Source of the DNA: Prinia subflava
Lineage: Eukaryota > Chordata > Aves > Passeriformes > Cisticolidae
DNA length: 64,000 bases
Assembly (NCBI RefSeq): GCF_021018805.1
Contig: NW_026960613.1
Location: 1,240,001-1,304,000 of the forward strand
Reading direction: 5' to 3'
Made by a program: the position numbers and the translations under genes. Under the pieces are notes generated by a model. The model was not told where the DNA came from. It was given only the letters and a program-made list of their open reading frames with translations, and ran no database searches. Every line of letters begins with the position of its first letter. Position 1 is the first letter of the stretch. Below are positions 13,554 to 25,934 of this stretch, piece by piece.

Positions 13554-14435
13554 TTGTATGTGATCCATCTGCCAGTATCACTTGAGGATGCAGTGATTCT
13601 AATAGTCTGGGCTGGAGAGGTACCCAGGCATGGAGAGGTGCCCAGCCAATCCAAAAGAGTAGATCCTGTGAGAATTAAATTGAAACCTGGAGCAGGACCA
13701 GTAAGGCAAAAGCAATGCTGTTTGAAAATTGAAAGTTGTAAGGGGTTACTACCCCTTGTGGAAAAATTTATAAAAAATGGCCTATTGAAGGAATGTGAAT
13801 TCAAATTTAATATTCCTATTTTGCCATTTAAGAAGGGAAATGGAAAGGATTACTGGCTTGTACAGGACCTTAGTGCCATAAATGAGATAGTAGAAGATAT
13901 ACACCCAGTAGTAGCAAATCTTATACCTTGCTGACAACCTTGAGTGAAAAATTAAAATTATTTATGGTATTAAATTTGAAAGATGCCTTTTTCTGTATCT
14001 CTGAATACTGAAAGTCAAGAGCTTTTTGCTTTTGAATGGGAAAATCCAAATACAGGGAGAAGAAACCAACTGACTTGGATGGTTCTACCGCAGTGGTTAA
14101 AAAACAGCCCCACCATGTTCAGAAATCAATCTGCAAAAAAAATGGAGAAATGAAAAAATCAGAACCCTCTTGGAGTCTTGTTACAGTATGTCAATGACAT
14201 TCTGATAGCCACTGAAACTAAACAGCAATGTTGGGATCATACTGTGGCATTGTTTAATTTTCTGGGAGTAAGTGGATATACAGTATCCAAAGACAAAGCA
14301 CAAATAGTCCAGACCACAGTAATCTACTTGGGATTTCAAATTTTCCAAGGACAAAGGAGGCTAGGACAGGAAGGGAAAGAAGCAATTAGCCAACTCCCAC
14401 AGCCACAGACTGTAAGAGTTGCATATATTTCTTGA
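13554..14435 (+). pseudogene. Class I ERV reverse transcriptase remnant
   Basis: The fingers region includes GLLPLVEKFIKNGLLKECEF, PILPFKKGNGKDY and VQDLSAINEIVEDIHP, typical of class I ERV RT. The palm is shifted and degraded from 13935 to 14160. The catalytic box reads LQYVNDILIA at about 14183, with Asn for the first Asp of YxDD. It then reads to a stop at 14433. Everything downstream (RNase H, integrase, env) is missing, cut off at the LTR that begins at 14515. Confidence 0.75.
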
Positions 14436-14514
14436 GATGGTTGGATGGTGTTGCCTGTGGATCAGCACTTATGCATTGTTAGTAAAGCCACTGTATGAGT
14501 TCTTGAAGACAGCT

Positions 14515-15945
14515 TGTGGCAGGATGTCCCCCCCTCTACCACAGAAAGCTTATTTACTCTGTCCATCAGCTGATGCATAGCTCTGGACATTCTCCCCCTT
14601 CTCGCATGAATTGGTGAGATAACCCAGGCTGGACAGATGTCTGGCAGTGAGTTATCTCTGGTGCCAAGGAGGTGAGATCCCCAGCTGACAGTGAACATCC
14701 CTCGCCTTGAGAGTGAGATGTACGGAGATAAGCCAGGAATCCTTGAGAACACAAGGGGTTAAAAGCAAAGACTCTCAGAGGGTCTGCCTCTTTTTGAGTT
14801 CCGGTTTCAGCAGAGAAACATCTTTGTCTCCTCCCCTGCTCAGCTTTAGGCTAAGTGAGGGAGGGGAACTACGTGGCTGAGCTAAAGAGAGCTACGCGGC
14901 CGAGCTGAAGGAAGCTAGGGCCTCGGGGGGGAAAGAAAGTGGACAAGACTAGAGCTGAGCTAGCCTTATCTAAGAGAGAGGGGTAGAAAACTGTGGAAGT
15001 GCCTTCTGTCTTCCCCCCCCTCCCTCCCCCTCCCTCTCCAGGAGAAGGTGCCTAGCTGTGTGTAGGAGTTGCTGAGCTTGGGAGTGCCTGAGCCTGCAAC
15101 CTTGCCGGGAGCTAAGAACTGTTAACCCTTTCCTGGCAGAAGGAAACTTTTTCCCAGACATTGATTCTCATGGCTAGTAGTTTCAGAACAGAAAGAGAAA
15201 CAGCCTGGGACCGAGATAATAAAGTTAAAAGATGAAAAGAACTTTAGATGAGCAAAGATTGAAGAGGAGTGGCTACTAAGCTAGACTTTTCTTACATAAT
15301 GTTAGCCATAAACCGAACTCAAGTCTCTTTTGAACATAAACTGCATTTAAGTAGATGCAGCTGCCTCTGCTTTTGCTACAGTGACTGGCACTTTAAGAGT
15401 AGAGTGAACAGAGAAGAGAGAGAGAAGGTGTGGTGGCGCCCTCAGCCCTCAGGGAAGACTTGCTCTTAGAACCCTCAGCCTCAGGAGAAAAATGAAGAGA
15501 GCTCAGCATGCAAGCATCCTTAAAAGAGCCCTATATGCAGCTTTAGCCCATAGACAGTAGTGGGAGCACTAGACATAGAAAGGAGGGTGGCAGACTTCTC
15601 TAGGCAGTGCCATGGGTGACATAGAAACACATAAATGGTAGACCTGTGTTTTCTGAAGAGCAGCCTGTAGTGCGAGAGAAACTCCTCTCTCCCTTGCTGA
15701 ATTGAAAATTAGGTTTTTTTGAGTAGTGATTGTTTGATTTAAAACTCAAGGTTTTAGTCTATAAAAAGTAAGGTGTAAGAGGTAGAAATTAGGGAAGAAA
15801 TGTTCTAAGAAGTTTTCATTTCTGTTTTTGTGTGTGTGTTTAGAGTTTTCCTTTCTATTTCTGTTCTTATGTAATGTAATAAAAGTTTTGTTCTCTGCTT
15901 TCAAGTTTTAGGCCTGCTCTGCTCTGTTCTTGACCACATCTCACA
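14515..15945 (+). mobile_element. 1.43 kb LTR (TGTGGCAGG...CATCTCACA)
   Basis: TG...CA ends, a G/A-rich U3 with a GC-rich middle, TATAAAA near 15761, AATAAA near 15879, and an R/U5 region of TTTTGTTCTCTGC type ending ACATCTCACA. The same 3' end style (…TCTCACA) recurs in the split LTR ending at 47226 and, reversed, in the LTR beginning at 49360, so these three look like one family of about 1.4-1.6 kb. It separates the class I ERV from an ERVL fragment. No clean target duplication was seen (CAGCT left, GTAGC right). Confidence 0.65.
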
Positions 15946-18153
15946 GTAGCTCATTAGGGAAAACATACACTCATGGGTGCATTAACATCTGGCCAGTGCT
16001 AACCCATGACATCCTGGAAGCCGGTTTCGCCATCAAGAAGAACAAAGTCAAGGGACCTGCCAAGGAGATCCAGTTCCTGGGAGTAAAGTGGCAAGATGGA
16101 CGGTGTCAGATTCAAACTGAGGTCATCAATAAGACCACAACAGTGTCTCCACCGACCAGCAAGAAGGAAACGCAAGCTTTCCTAGGTGCCATAGGCTTTT
16201 GGAGAATGCACATTCCTGAGTACAGCCAGATTGTGAGCCCTCTCTACCTGGTTACCCACAAGAAGAATGATTTCCACTGGGGCCCTGAACAGCAACAAGC
16301 CTTTGCCCAGATCAAGCAGGAGATCACTCATCCAGTAGCCCTTGGCCCAGTCAGGACAGGACCAGAGGTGAAGAACGTGCTCTACTCTGCAGCCGGGAAC
16401 CATAGTCTGTCCTGGAGCCTTTGGCAGAAGGTGCCTGGTGAGACTCGGGGTAAATCACTGGGATTCTGGAGCCGAAGTTACAGAGGGTCCGAAGCCAACT
16501 ACACTCCCACAGAGAAGGAAATCTTGGCTGCCTAGGAAGGAGTTCAAGCCACCTCGGAGGTGACTGGCACGGAAACACAACTCCTCCTGGCACTCCAACT
16601 ACCGGTGCTGGGGTGGATGTTCAAAGGAAAGATTCCCTCCACCCATCACACCACCGACACCACATGGAGCAAATGGACTGCCCTAATTACACATATTGGA
16701 AACCCAAATCACCCTGGGATTTTGGAGATAATTACCAACTGGGCAGAAAGTGAAAACTTTGGTCTCACTGATGAAGAGGAACAAGAACAAGTGGCACATG
16801 CTGAAGAAGCTCCACCGTATAATCAGCTGCTAGCAGAACAAATACACTACGCTCTTTTCACTGACGGTTCCTGTTGCATCGTAGGGATGAACTGGAAGTG
16901 GAAAGCAGCCGTATGGAGCCCCACACGACAGGTTGTACAAGCCACTGAAGGAGAAGGTGGATCGAGTCAACTTGCAGAACTCAAGGCTATTCAGTTGACC
17001 CTGGTCATTGCTGAGAGAGAGAAGCGGCCAAAGCTTTACCTCTACACTGATTCATGGATGGTAGCCAATGCTCTGTGGGGTTGGCTGAAAAGGTGGAAAA
17101 AGGCCAACTGGCAGCGTGGGGGAAAACCAATCTGGGCTGCTGATGAGTGGAAAGAGATTGCCACTCGGGTAGAGAAGCTACCTGTAAAAGTCCGCCATGT
17201 AGATGCTCATGTCCCCAAGAGTCGGGCTAATGAGGAGCACCAAAACAATGAGCAGGTAGATCAGGCTGCAAAGATAGAGGTGTTAAAGGTATACTGAGAT
17301 TGGCAACACAAGGGAGAGTTGTTCGTAGCTCGATGGGCCCATGATGCCTCAGGTCATCAGGGTAGACATGCCACATATAAATGGGCACAAGACCGAGAGG
17401 TGGATCTAACCATGGACAGTATTTCTCAGGTTATCTGTGACTGTGAGACGTGCTGCAATCAAGCAGGCCAAGCAGGTGAAGCCCCTATGGTATGGTTGAT
17501 GATGGCCCAAATATAAGTATGGGGAAGCCTAGCAGATTGACTACATCACCCTTCCCCAAACCCGCCAAGGCAAGCGCTATGTGCTGACCATGGTGGAAGC
17601 CACCACTGGATGGTTGGAAACCTACCCTGTGCCTCACGCTACTGCCTGGAACACCATCCTGGGCCTTGAGAAGCAAGTCCTGTGGAGACATGGCACCCCT
17701 GAGAGAACTGAGTCCAACAATGGGACTAGCCTTATCAACACCTGGGCCAGAGAACATGGCGTTGAGTGGGTGTACCATATTCCTTATCATGCACCAGTGG
17801 CTGGGAAAGTTGAACGGTGCAATGGCCTGCTTAAAACCACCTTGAAGGCAATGGGTGGGGGGACTTTCAAAAACTGGGAGCAGGATCTAGCACAGGCCAC
17901 CTGGTTAATGAACACCTGAGGCTCCACCAACAGAGCAGGCCCTGCCCAGTCTGAGCCCCTGCATACAGGAGACAAAGTCCCAGTGGTGCATGTCAGAGGT
18001 TTGTTAGGGAAGACTGTTTGGATCAATTCTACCTCAAGTACAGACAAACCCATCCGTGGGATTGTCTTTTCTCAGGGATCAGGTTGCACATGGTGGATAA
18101 CACAGGAAGATGGAACAACACAATGTGTACCTCAGAGAGATCTGATTATTTGG
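15946..18153 (+). pseudogene. ERVL pol, 3' part (RT end, RNase H, integrase)
   Basis: The fragment begins inside RT (IKKNKVKGPAKEIQFLGVKW). The connection region follows, with a stop at 16533. RNase H starts near 16840: FTDGS, AELKAIQ, LYTDSWMVANALWGW and a C-terminal HVDAHVPKSRANEEHQNN, a signature of ERVL-type RNase H. The integrase zinc domain (RWAHDASGHQGRH ... CDCETC) is at 17325-17455. After a frameshift the core has QIDYI near 17535, an altered second site (ESNNGT, Asn for catalytic Asp) near 17709, and the Glu of GKVERCNG near 17805. It ends QRDLIIW at 18153. No env is present, as expected for ERVL. It is the less-mutated sister of the copy at 53-63 kb. Confidence 0.85.
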
Positions 18154-18296
18154 TGAGAACCATGTGTAAATATTATTGTTTGCTGAATGTCACTGCCATT
18201 GTCTGTATACAGCTGTTTACTGTATATTTATGCATGTATAATATATGTGTTTGTAGAGTTAGAATTTATATTAGTTTTGGTAGTAAGCTGACAATA

Positions 18297-18314
18297 TGGG
18301 GATAAGGGGTGGAA
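18297..18314 (+). other. Polypurine tract of the ERVL copy
   Basis: GGGGATAAGGGGTGGAA directly precedes the 3' LTR. It is the plus-strand primer site for reverse transcription. The equivalent site at about 62333-62347 in the other ERVL has lost several Gs to A. Confidence 0.75.
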
Positions 18315-18961
18315 TGTCCTAGGGTGACTTTATGATGCTTGTATCCCCAATTGTCTGCTCTGTTTGTGCTGGATATTGTGTTCTGTTTCTTGAAGACTGG
18401 ATCTGAGAACGAAGCAGAGAGAAGAAGCACCGAGTTTGTTTTGAGAAACAGCACTCCCTCCTCCACATTCTTCTCCAGACTGTGTTCATCTGAAGCGCGA
18501 ACAGGCAGCGGGACTGAGATCTCCTTTGCTACAGTCAGTTTTTAGCTAGCTGAGGCAGAGAAGCTCCCTGGACTGTTTCTTTTTGTTGGGACTGTTTAAA
18601 CCTGCTCTGGACTGAAAAACTCAGAAGGGCACAGGGAGCTCACATCTGCAGCCCACCAGGGGCCAGGATGGCATTTCCAGTGCCGGAAGAACTGTTAAGA
18701 GACTGAGCGAGCTGAGCTACACCCATGGCAAGGACTTTTCTCAATTTTGCCACCTCCAGTCTCTTCAGAGCGGCAAGAGGTTTTATTGTTTCATATTATT
18801 CATTCTTTATGCTTGTGGGCACTTTGTTAAATAAATAAGTTTTTCCACTTTTCTAAAGGAAATTCTTTCCTGCACCCATTGAGGGAGGGGCTGTTTGAGT
18901 TTGCTTTTCCAGAGGGACCCCATTCAGAGGTTTCCTCCTGAATTTGCCCTAAACCAGGACA
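18315..18961 (+). mobile_element. ERVL 3' LTR (647 bp)
   Basis: Ends are TGTCCTAGGG and AACCAGGACA, which form a short inverted repeat (TGTCCT/AGGACA). AAATAAATAAG near 18829 supplies the poly(A) signal. It is clearly homologous along its length to the LTRs at 53453-54099 and 62348-62995. The matching 5' LTR and gag of this copy are absent. Confidence 0.88.
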
Positions 18962-21187
18962 CTATGCCTCACAGAACACTAGATTCCCAAGATGTACCCA
19001 GGAATTTTTTGCCATGATTACCCAAAATAACGTTGGCTGGCTTTTGGAATATAGTCTGATACATAGCATTGCCTATATTGTTTCCAGTCCCATGTCCAGA
19101 TATTTACATTACCTGGAAAATAAAACAACAGTCAACTTTTGACTTGGTTTCTTAACTATTCTTCAGGCTGTTACTTTTGTATGGAAAACTTTGATCTACA
19201 ATTTTTGTGACTATAATTGTAATCAATACTCTTCAAAAGAAGATTTGCTTTATTTTATCCATTTTTTAATCCCACTTAACATCACTAAAGCAGCAAGAGA
19301 ATATTCAAGAGAAACAACACTACTACCAAGGATGATTTTTTTAAAGTTCCAGTCTAATACTAGATCAAATTTAAAGCAGATACCTTCAGAGCATTTAAAG
19401 AAATAGCTTATAAAAAAGATCAATGAAAACAGTTTAACACATGCATTTAAGGAAGCAGCACACCTTCAACCTCTAGTTTTTGACCTTGAAGACAAACTCT
19501 ACATTTTTTGATAAAGAATAAACACAGATGTTCTCTCTGCCCCAAGAAATGCTTATAAATCATTTCATTATCTTGCATAAACTCATACTTCCTATATTTC
19601 TGTTCTGAATTTAATGCCGTTTGATGCTTTTCAGCAAATTCTGACTGTTTCATACAACAATCCACCTTAGTCTTCACATATTTAGACTTCCTTCTTCCAG
19701 AGTCCATAACAAATAAACCGGTACAAGAATTAAGAAGCCCACAGAAAGCTATTCCTTTTTTTTCTGCTTCTCATTTATTGCCCTCTGCAGTATATCTTAT
19801 GGTAAATAATTTGGGGCAGTTACCACCTCCATTCTGCATCATTATCCTGCATGTCTGAACTTCCAAGAAGTCTATCAACTGTCAGTAAATATGAATTGGA
19901 CCGTATTTGAGCCTAAGAGTATATCAGTAATTCTCCAAAACATTCAACTAAAACTAGAAGCCTTTCAAAGCCAAGTAGTTCTCTCACACTGAGGAAGATC
20001 TTTGCAACCTAGGTACCAAAATATTCAAAAAGCCCTCTAAAAGCATATTATCATAACTTAGCGATGCTTAATCTTTTCATCTTCTTTTCCATCCAGTGTC
20101 AAGGAAAGAATCTTCACTAGTGAATCTAGCAGTGGGAAGTAATAACTTATTGCAGTAAGTTTCTGGAGCTATACTCTCAAATACTGCAAAACCATTTGAG
20201 ACTAATATGACTTCCACTAATTTGTTAATTAGTTTGACATCATCTAGGGGGTTTGAAGTCTATCATTCTCCTAATACGAGAGAATGTAACTAGAGAATGG
20301 GCAAAAGAGGATTTACCTTCAAAGGCTGACACTGAAGCTAGCTTGATTTTCAATGAGGATGCCTGGAGGCCAGACTGATTAATGTAGAAGATACTCAAGC
20401 AGTCTGCGTGTGGGATATATATAGGTTAATAAGGTTCCAATTGCTTAGTCTCAAACCACTGTCCATTTGAAATCATATGAAGAAGTCCACTGAACTTCTT
20501 AGTTAGAAGACCTCAACATTTTCTCGGACACACCAGTTGCTGGATGTCTACCCACTCAGAAGCCAAGCTGGAATTGAGAGAAATTCTCTATTGGGATGAA
20601 GAATGCCCTGGTTCTAGGTGAACAAGTCCAGCAAATTTCTGATCGTGTGACAGGCAATAGCTTAATTTAAGAGAGAAAGGTGAGTTTTCACTATCTGTAC
20701 TTCTGAGCAATATATTCAGATATTTTAAGGTGATTAATTTAATGACTTTTTTCAACAATAAAGGCAATTTTTCCCTTTGTTGTAAATACCCATTTCTATT
20801 GTTTATACTTTAAAATCCCTACTGAATATCTCCAATAAAACTAACATTTTAAATTTCCCCTTTCATATACACAAAACTCCCTATTATAAATAGTAGTTTC
20901 CAAGACAACACAGCATTCTCCTAATTACATGTCATAATCCAATGTATAGGGTAAAGAAAAGAATTTACAGAAGGAGAAAAATACTTCAAAAGAAACAAGT
21001 TACTCTAAAGCTTTTGAAGGCTTTTAGAATGTACTTAGTTACAACTAATTACTAAGCAAGTTAGTTAAAACTCATAGTATATCCTTAAGAAACACTGAAA
21101 CTTTATGACCATATCAGTAAGTTATCAGCATTATATTATACAAGTTCCTTACAGAACTGTAAAATACACACAACTATTAAAACTTAC
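18962..21187. other. RASA1 intron 8, single-copy stretch next to exon 8
   Basis: AT-rich intron. An 86-codon open frame on the minus strand (19447-19707) has no recognisable motif and no convincing splice sites. Nothing else was identified. Confidence 0.6.
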
Positions 21188-21338
21188 CTATTATAATATC
21201 TGCCTCCCATCATAAACTGATTGCTTGATGTTGGACATATTTTAAAACGCTGAATATTTTCACTGGTCCGAAAATAAAGTGAGTAATCACCAGGTGTATT
21301 ATCTGAAGGCCTCACAAGAAAACTGCACACCTGACCAA
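21188..21338 (-). CDS. RASA1: RASA1 exon 8 (C-terminal SH2 core)
   Basis: The acceptor TTTTCAG is followed by GQVCSFLVRPSDNTPGDYSL, YFRTSENIQRFKICPT and NQFMMGGRYYN, ending AG|GTAAGT. SFLVRPSD holds the phosphotyrosine-binding arginine. All 151 nt are open in the frame set by exon 7. The intron that follows in gene order (toward lower coordinates) is over 12 kb because of the ERV cluster at 9.2-19.0 kb. Confidence 0.97.
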
Positions 21339-21748
21339 CTGAAAAGATATAATTCAGCATTATTAACTGTTACTTAGTGTCACGTATGATCTCTTATCAA
21401 AGCTCTTTCTGTACAAATTAGCAAGAATTGCACACTTAAAGTCTAAGTTCCAACAGTGATCCCCATTGTTCCCCCAAAAAGGATGAAGTAGTACTAAACT
21501 GCCAAAGTTAATGCCAAATCATTTGGCTGTAGGTGACAACCTATCCTAAACTTCTGTCACCTCTTTACAAGAGCATATGGCGTGCATATGAGTTTTGACA
21601 ATATTTTCAAAAAAACTAAAGATTTTTCTTTTCATATTTAAGATATGTTATTTGACAGTATGAGTCTGAAATCTTGATGTTTTCATTTTAAAAATTATTT
21701 CCTCTATGAGGAGACTAAAGTTTAATACATTTTCCCATAAGTATATAA

Positions 21749-21899
21749 CAGCACCAAGCCTTCCAGAGTTCAAGAAGTGTTTGGACAACAGTCGCAGGCA
21801 CATGGTGATTCTTGGGGGATGGTTCTGTGCAGGGCCAGGAGCTGGACTGAATGATCCTTGTGGAACCCTTCCAACTCAGAATATTCTGTGATTCTGTGA
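21749..21899 (+). mobile_element. CR1 LINE 3' tail
   Basis: About 150 bp ending in AATATTCTGTGATTCTGTGA, the tandem ATTCTRTG repeats that end avian CR1 elements. It is preceded by GGATGGTTCTGTGCAGGGCCAGGAG and GATCCTTGTGG. It is severely 5' truncated, in intron 7 about 280 bp upstream of exon 7's donor. Confidence 0.85.
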
Positions 21900-22181
21900 A
21901 CAGCATTTTCTCCTCAGCATTTTAATGAAGCCCAAGATATATTTATGTATATTACAATTTTTTTAAATTAGCTATTTCAATCAGAATTCTGAAACTAACT
22001 TTACTTGAGAACATAAAAAAACCCCTCAGTGCTCAGCCATGAGGTTTTTTCCACTGTAGTAGCAACCACAGATCTGATGCTCATATGTTCATACAGAAAA
22101 AAACCCAGGTTTTCCTGCACTCTCAAAGGATTAATTTGTCTCATTCCCCTACCACTGTATTTCCATCTGAAATAAAAGTAC

Positions 22182-22234
22182 CTGTCATCAGCAAATTGTA
22201 AGCTTCTTGTTTAGAGATCTTCCCATGGAACCAT
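22182..22234 (-). CDS. RASA1: RASA1 exon 7 (C-terminal SH2 start)
   Basis: The acceptor CTTAAAG is followed by A completing Ile, then WFHGKISKQEAYNLLMT and one base of Val before a GTACTT donor. WFHGKI is the opening of the C-terminal SH2 domain. The 53-nt length keeps the frame between exons 6 and 8. The next intron toward exon 8 is short (about 840 bp). Confidence 0.95.
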
Positions 22235-22951
22235 CTTTAAGATAAAGAGAAAAATTAGAAACCAAGACTATCAGCCCTTTTTTTTAGTAGTTGTGACATC
22301 TGTCTCTGACATCTATGAATTAATCTCTGGTACATATGAATTAATCTTTGTTTAAAAATATAGGAAATATAGATTATATAAGCAACTGTTACATTATTCA
22401 GCAATTCTGTTTTTCTACCAACAGAATGAAAAATAAATATCTACATCTATATAAATTTGAGTACAGGTGTCCAATGAAAAATAGATGTTCAAATCCAAAT
22501 GTGTTTAGAGATTAAAGGCATTGTTTGCTAGATAATGACAGGCATATTTGAAGCCAGTCTCAGATAGCAATTTATTTGAAGCATGAAATACAAAGTCCAA
22601 GGACATTAATGAAAGTTAAACACTATACAGAATAACTAAAATTGAATTTTTCTAGAAGCTGAGGAAATAAAACTCCAGCTTTATTAACTACTGAATAAGA
22701 ATCGCTTTAGTTTCATGCTTAACATCTTCCAGAATCCTTTGTCAGAGCATCATCCTAAAAAATACAGCAATTTATCCAGTCTTAACCTGATACCTATTAT
22801 TATAGGAAACAGCTTGATGTTGCATAGGTATTCAGTTTACATGTGACATATCACATGCTATGTCTTGAGAGCTTATCCTGTCTTTTAAAGGAAGACTAGA
22901 AATAGGGCCTTTCATTGCAGAGTGTATATGCACATGCATGCATGTTTAAGT
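22235..22951. other. RASA1 intron 6, single-copy stretch
   Basis: AT-rich, no features recognised. Confidence 0.6.
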
Positions 22952-23340
22952 GTGTCCTTAGTAACAAAGGGGTCCAGGAAGGCTGGACATACCTTAAGAT
23001 GGAAATGGCAAAGGTGAAAGAGCAGGCTGTCTCTGTGTGCCTAAAGACAAGCTATCAGGGAAGAAAACTGGCCTGGTTGAAAAGGGAGCTTTCACAGGAG
23101 CTCAGGGAACAAAAAAAAAGTGAGTTTATGACCTTCGGAAGAAGGGGCAGGCAACTCAGGAAGCATACAAGGATGTTGTTAGGTCATGCAGAGAGGGAAT
23201 TAAAAAGGCAAAAGCCCAGCTGGAATTCAATCTGGCTACTGTCATAAAAGACAATAAAAATATTTTTACAAATGCATTAACAACAAAAGGAGGGTCAAGG
23301 AAAATCTCCATTCTTTATTCCATGTGGGGGGAAGGATGGG

Positions 23341-24273
23341 ATGGACACTGTCCCCAAGGATGAGGAAAAGGCTGAGGTACTTAATACCCTCTTTGCCTCA
23401 GTCCTTAACAGGGGTACCCAGCCCCCTGAGCTGGTAGATAGGAGCAGGAAGCAGAATAGATCTCCTGCAATCCAGAAGGAAGCAGTTAGTGACCTCCTGA
23501 GCCACTTAAACACTCACAAGTCTATGGGGCCTGATGGGATTCGCCTGAGGGTACTGAAGAAGCTGGTGGACTAGCTTCCTAAGCTGCCCTCCATTATTTA
23601 TCGTCAGTCCTGGTGAACCATGGAGGTCCCAGATGACCGGAGGTTGGCCAATGTGATGCCAATCTACAAGAGGATCCAATGAACTACAGGCCTGTCAGCC
23701 TGACCAACAGATCAGCTGGAGTGCCATCACACAGCATATGCAGAAAAATCAGGTGATTAGGCCTAGCCAACATGGGTTTAGGAATGGCAGGTCCTGCTTG
23801 ACCAATGTGATCTGCTTTTCTGACCAGGTGACCTGCCTAGCGGATGAGGGAAAGGTTTCGGATACTGTCTACCCGGACTTCAGCAAAGCCTTTGATACTG
23901 TCTCCCATGGCATTTTCCTGGAGAAGCTGAAGCCAATGGCTTGGACAGGTGCACTCTGATGAGTAAAACCTGGCTGGATGGCCAGGCCCAGAGAGTGGTG
24001 GTGAATGGTGCTACAGCCAGTTTGTATCTGGTCACTAGTGGTGTTCCCCAAGGCTCAGTGCTGGGGCCAGTCCTGTTAAATATCTTTATTTATAATCTGG
24101 ATGGGAGGATTAAGTGCACCCTCAGTAAGTTTGCAGGTGACACCAAGTTGGGTCAGAGTGTTGATCTGCTGGAGGGTAGAAAGGCTCTGCAGAGGGATTT
24201 GGACATGCTAGATCAATGGGCCAAGACCAACAGTATGAGGTTCAGCAATGCCAAGTGCCAGGTCCTGCACTAG
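23341..24273 (+). pseudogene. CR1 ORF2 reverse transcriptase, decayed
   Basis: LINE reverse transcriptase carrying out target-primed copying of CR1 RNA. Recognisable blocks are KSMGPDGIRLRVLKKL (near 23518), [27 protein letters not shown] (about 23877) and [17 protein letters not shown] (near 24040). The catalytic FADD box reads FAGDTKLG near 24130, losing the first catalytic Asp. Stops at 23572, 23957 and 24271 plus frameshifts between blocks show it is inactive. Confidence 0.85.
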
Positions 24274-24565
24274 GGTCAAAACAACCCCATGCAGCACTAC
24301 AGCCTGGGTTGATATCTGGCTGAACATGAGTCAGCATGTGCCCAGGTGGCCAAGAAGGCCAATGACATCCTGGCCTGTATCAAGAATAGTGTAGGGAGCA
24401 AGACCAGGGTAGTGATTTGCCCCCCTGTACTCAGCACTGGTGAAGCCACACCTCAAATACTGTGTATAGTTCTGGGTCCCTCACTGCAAGAAAGACATTG
24501 AGGTGCTGGAGCGAGTCCAGAGAAGGGCAACAAAGCTGGTGAAGGGTCTAGAGAGTAAGTCCTCT

Positions 24566-25254
24566 TGAGACACAAACTTTAAAGAATTAAGGATTTTAGA
24601 GAAGTTAAGATTTTAACTAGAGATAAGCTTTGCTGGAATTAATTAAAGTATATAGATAGGCCTTGCTAAAATTAAAAGTTAATAGTTAGCTATCCCGGAT
24701 TTGAATAACTAATTGCTTGTCAACTTTATGTTTGCTTAGCTGTACTTATAATGAGAAACAGGGAATCTGATAAATAGACTTAAGGAACAAAAGACAATTA
24801 CAAACCTCCTGTGTTCAAAAACCCATTGAAAAGTCACGAAGACAGGAAACTAGGAATCCTACCAGGGGTTCATTTGTCACTTTGCATTGAAAAGGTAGAA
24901 AGGTCAGAACGAGGAAGACTCGTATTCCTTCCTCCTTTTATGACCCCTCCCCATAAAAAGGACCACTGACCCATTTCAAAGAACAAACTACGCATGCTTA
25001 ATTGCTTTTTTGCTAATTACCATACAAAGCGGGGAATGGGAGGTGACCGGGTTATGAATATGCATTTGTATTTTGGGTATTCAATACTTTTGTAAATAAA
25101 AGGCCTGTAATCACTTGTAATTCTTGCAGTGCGTATTAGAAAGTGATCCCACCCACTGCCCGGCATCACAATAAATATACACTCTCTAAACTGTTAGAGA
25201 GTCTTTTGTCCATCACAGTCGGATATTGATACTAGATCATATCCATATTTTAAT
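24566..25254 (+). mobile_element. Solo LTR inserted into CR1
   Basis: About 690 bp of non-CR1 sequence between two contiguous CR1 parts. It has a CATAAAAAGG TATA-like box near 24953, AATAAA signals near 25097 and 25170, and an inverted pair ACTCTCTAA / TTAGAGAGT near 25183-25204 in R/U5. The exact ends and target duplication are unresolved; TGAGACAC is a possible start near 24567. Confidence 0.6.
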
Positions 25255-25662
25255 AAATCACACTGACAAGTGGCTCAGGGTACTGGGGTTGTTTAGCCTG
25301 GAGAAGGGGAGGCTCAGGGGAGGCCTTACTGCTCTCTAAAACTACCTGAAAGGAGGTTGCAGCCAGGTGGGGGTCGGCCTTTTCTACCAGGTAACTAGTG
25401 ACAGGACAAGAAGACATAGCCTCAAGCTGTGCCAGGGTAGGTTCAGGTTGGACGTCAGAAGGAATTTTTTCACAGAAAGGGTTGTTATACATTGGAATGG
25501 GCTGCCCAGAGAGGTGCGAGTCACCCTCCCTGGAAGTGTCCAAGAAAGAATGGATTTGGCATTTAGTGCTCTGGTCTAGTTGACAAGATGGTGATCAGTC
25601 AAAGGCTGGACTCAATCTCAGAGGTCTTTTCCAACTCAAATGATTCAGTGAAATAGCCCAAA

Positions 25663-25934
25663 ATGGAACCAAACTAGGGCCTTAAAGTGAAAGTTGCACA
25701 AGGGGAGGTTTAGATTAGATATTAGGAAAAATTTCTTTATGGAAAGGGTGGTCAGGCATTGGACCAGGCTGCCCAAGGAGGTGGAGGAGTCACCATCCCT
25801 AGAAGTGTCCAAAAAATGTATTGCTATGGCACTTGAGGACATGGTTTAGTGGTGAATATGGTAGTGCTGCTGGGTTGATGGTTGGACTTGATCTTAGAGG
25901 TCTTTTCCAACCTTAACAATTCTGTGATTTTGTG
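25663..25934 (+). mobile_element. CR1 LINE 3' fragment
   Basis: A second CR1 end directly downstream: GGCTGCCCAAGGAGGTGG, GGTCTTTTCCAACC and a terminal ATTCTGTGATTTTGTG. About 270 bp, 5' truncated, non-coding. Confidence 0.85.

Larger units (their letters stand above)
22952..25651 (+). mobile_element. CR1 LINE copy, split by an LTR
   Basis: A long 5'-truncated CR1. It runs from the endonuclease-RT linker (22952) through RT to about 24565, is interrupted by an LTR, and resumes at about 25255 with GGCTCAGGGTACTGGGGTTG through to a degraded 3' end near 25651. The two parts fit together without loss within the CR1 consensus I recall, so the LTR came later. Confidence 0.85.

Noticed and set aside
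19447..19707. 86-codon minus-strand frame in intron 8, same strand as RASA1
   Set aside because: No recognisable domain, no good splice sites at its ends, and exons 8 and 9 already join in phase.
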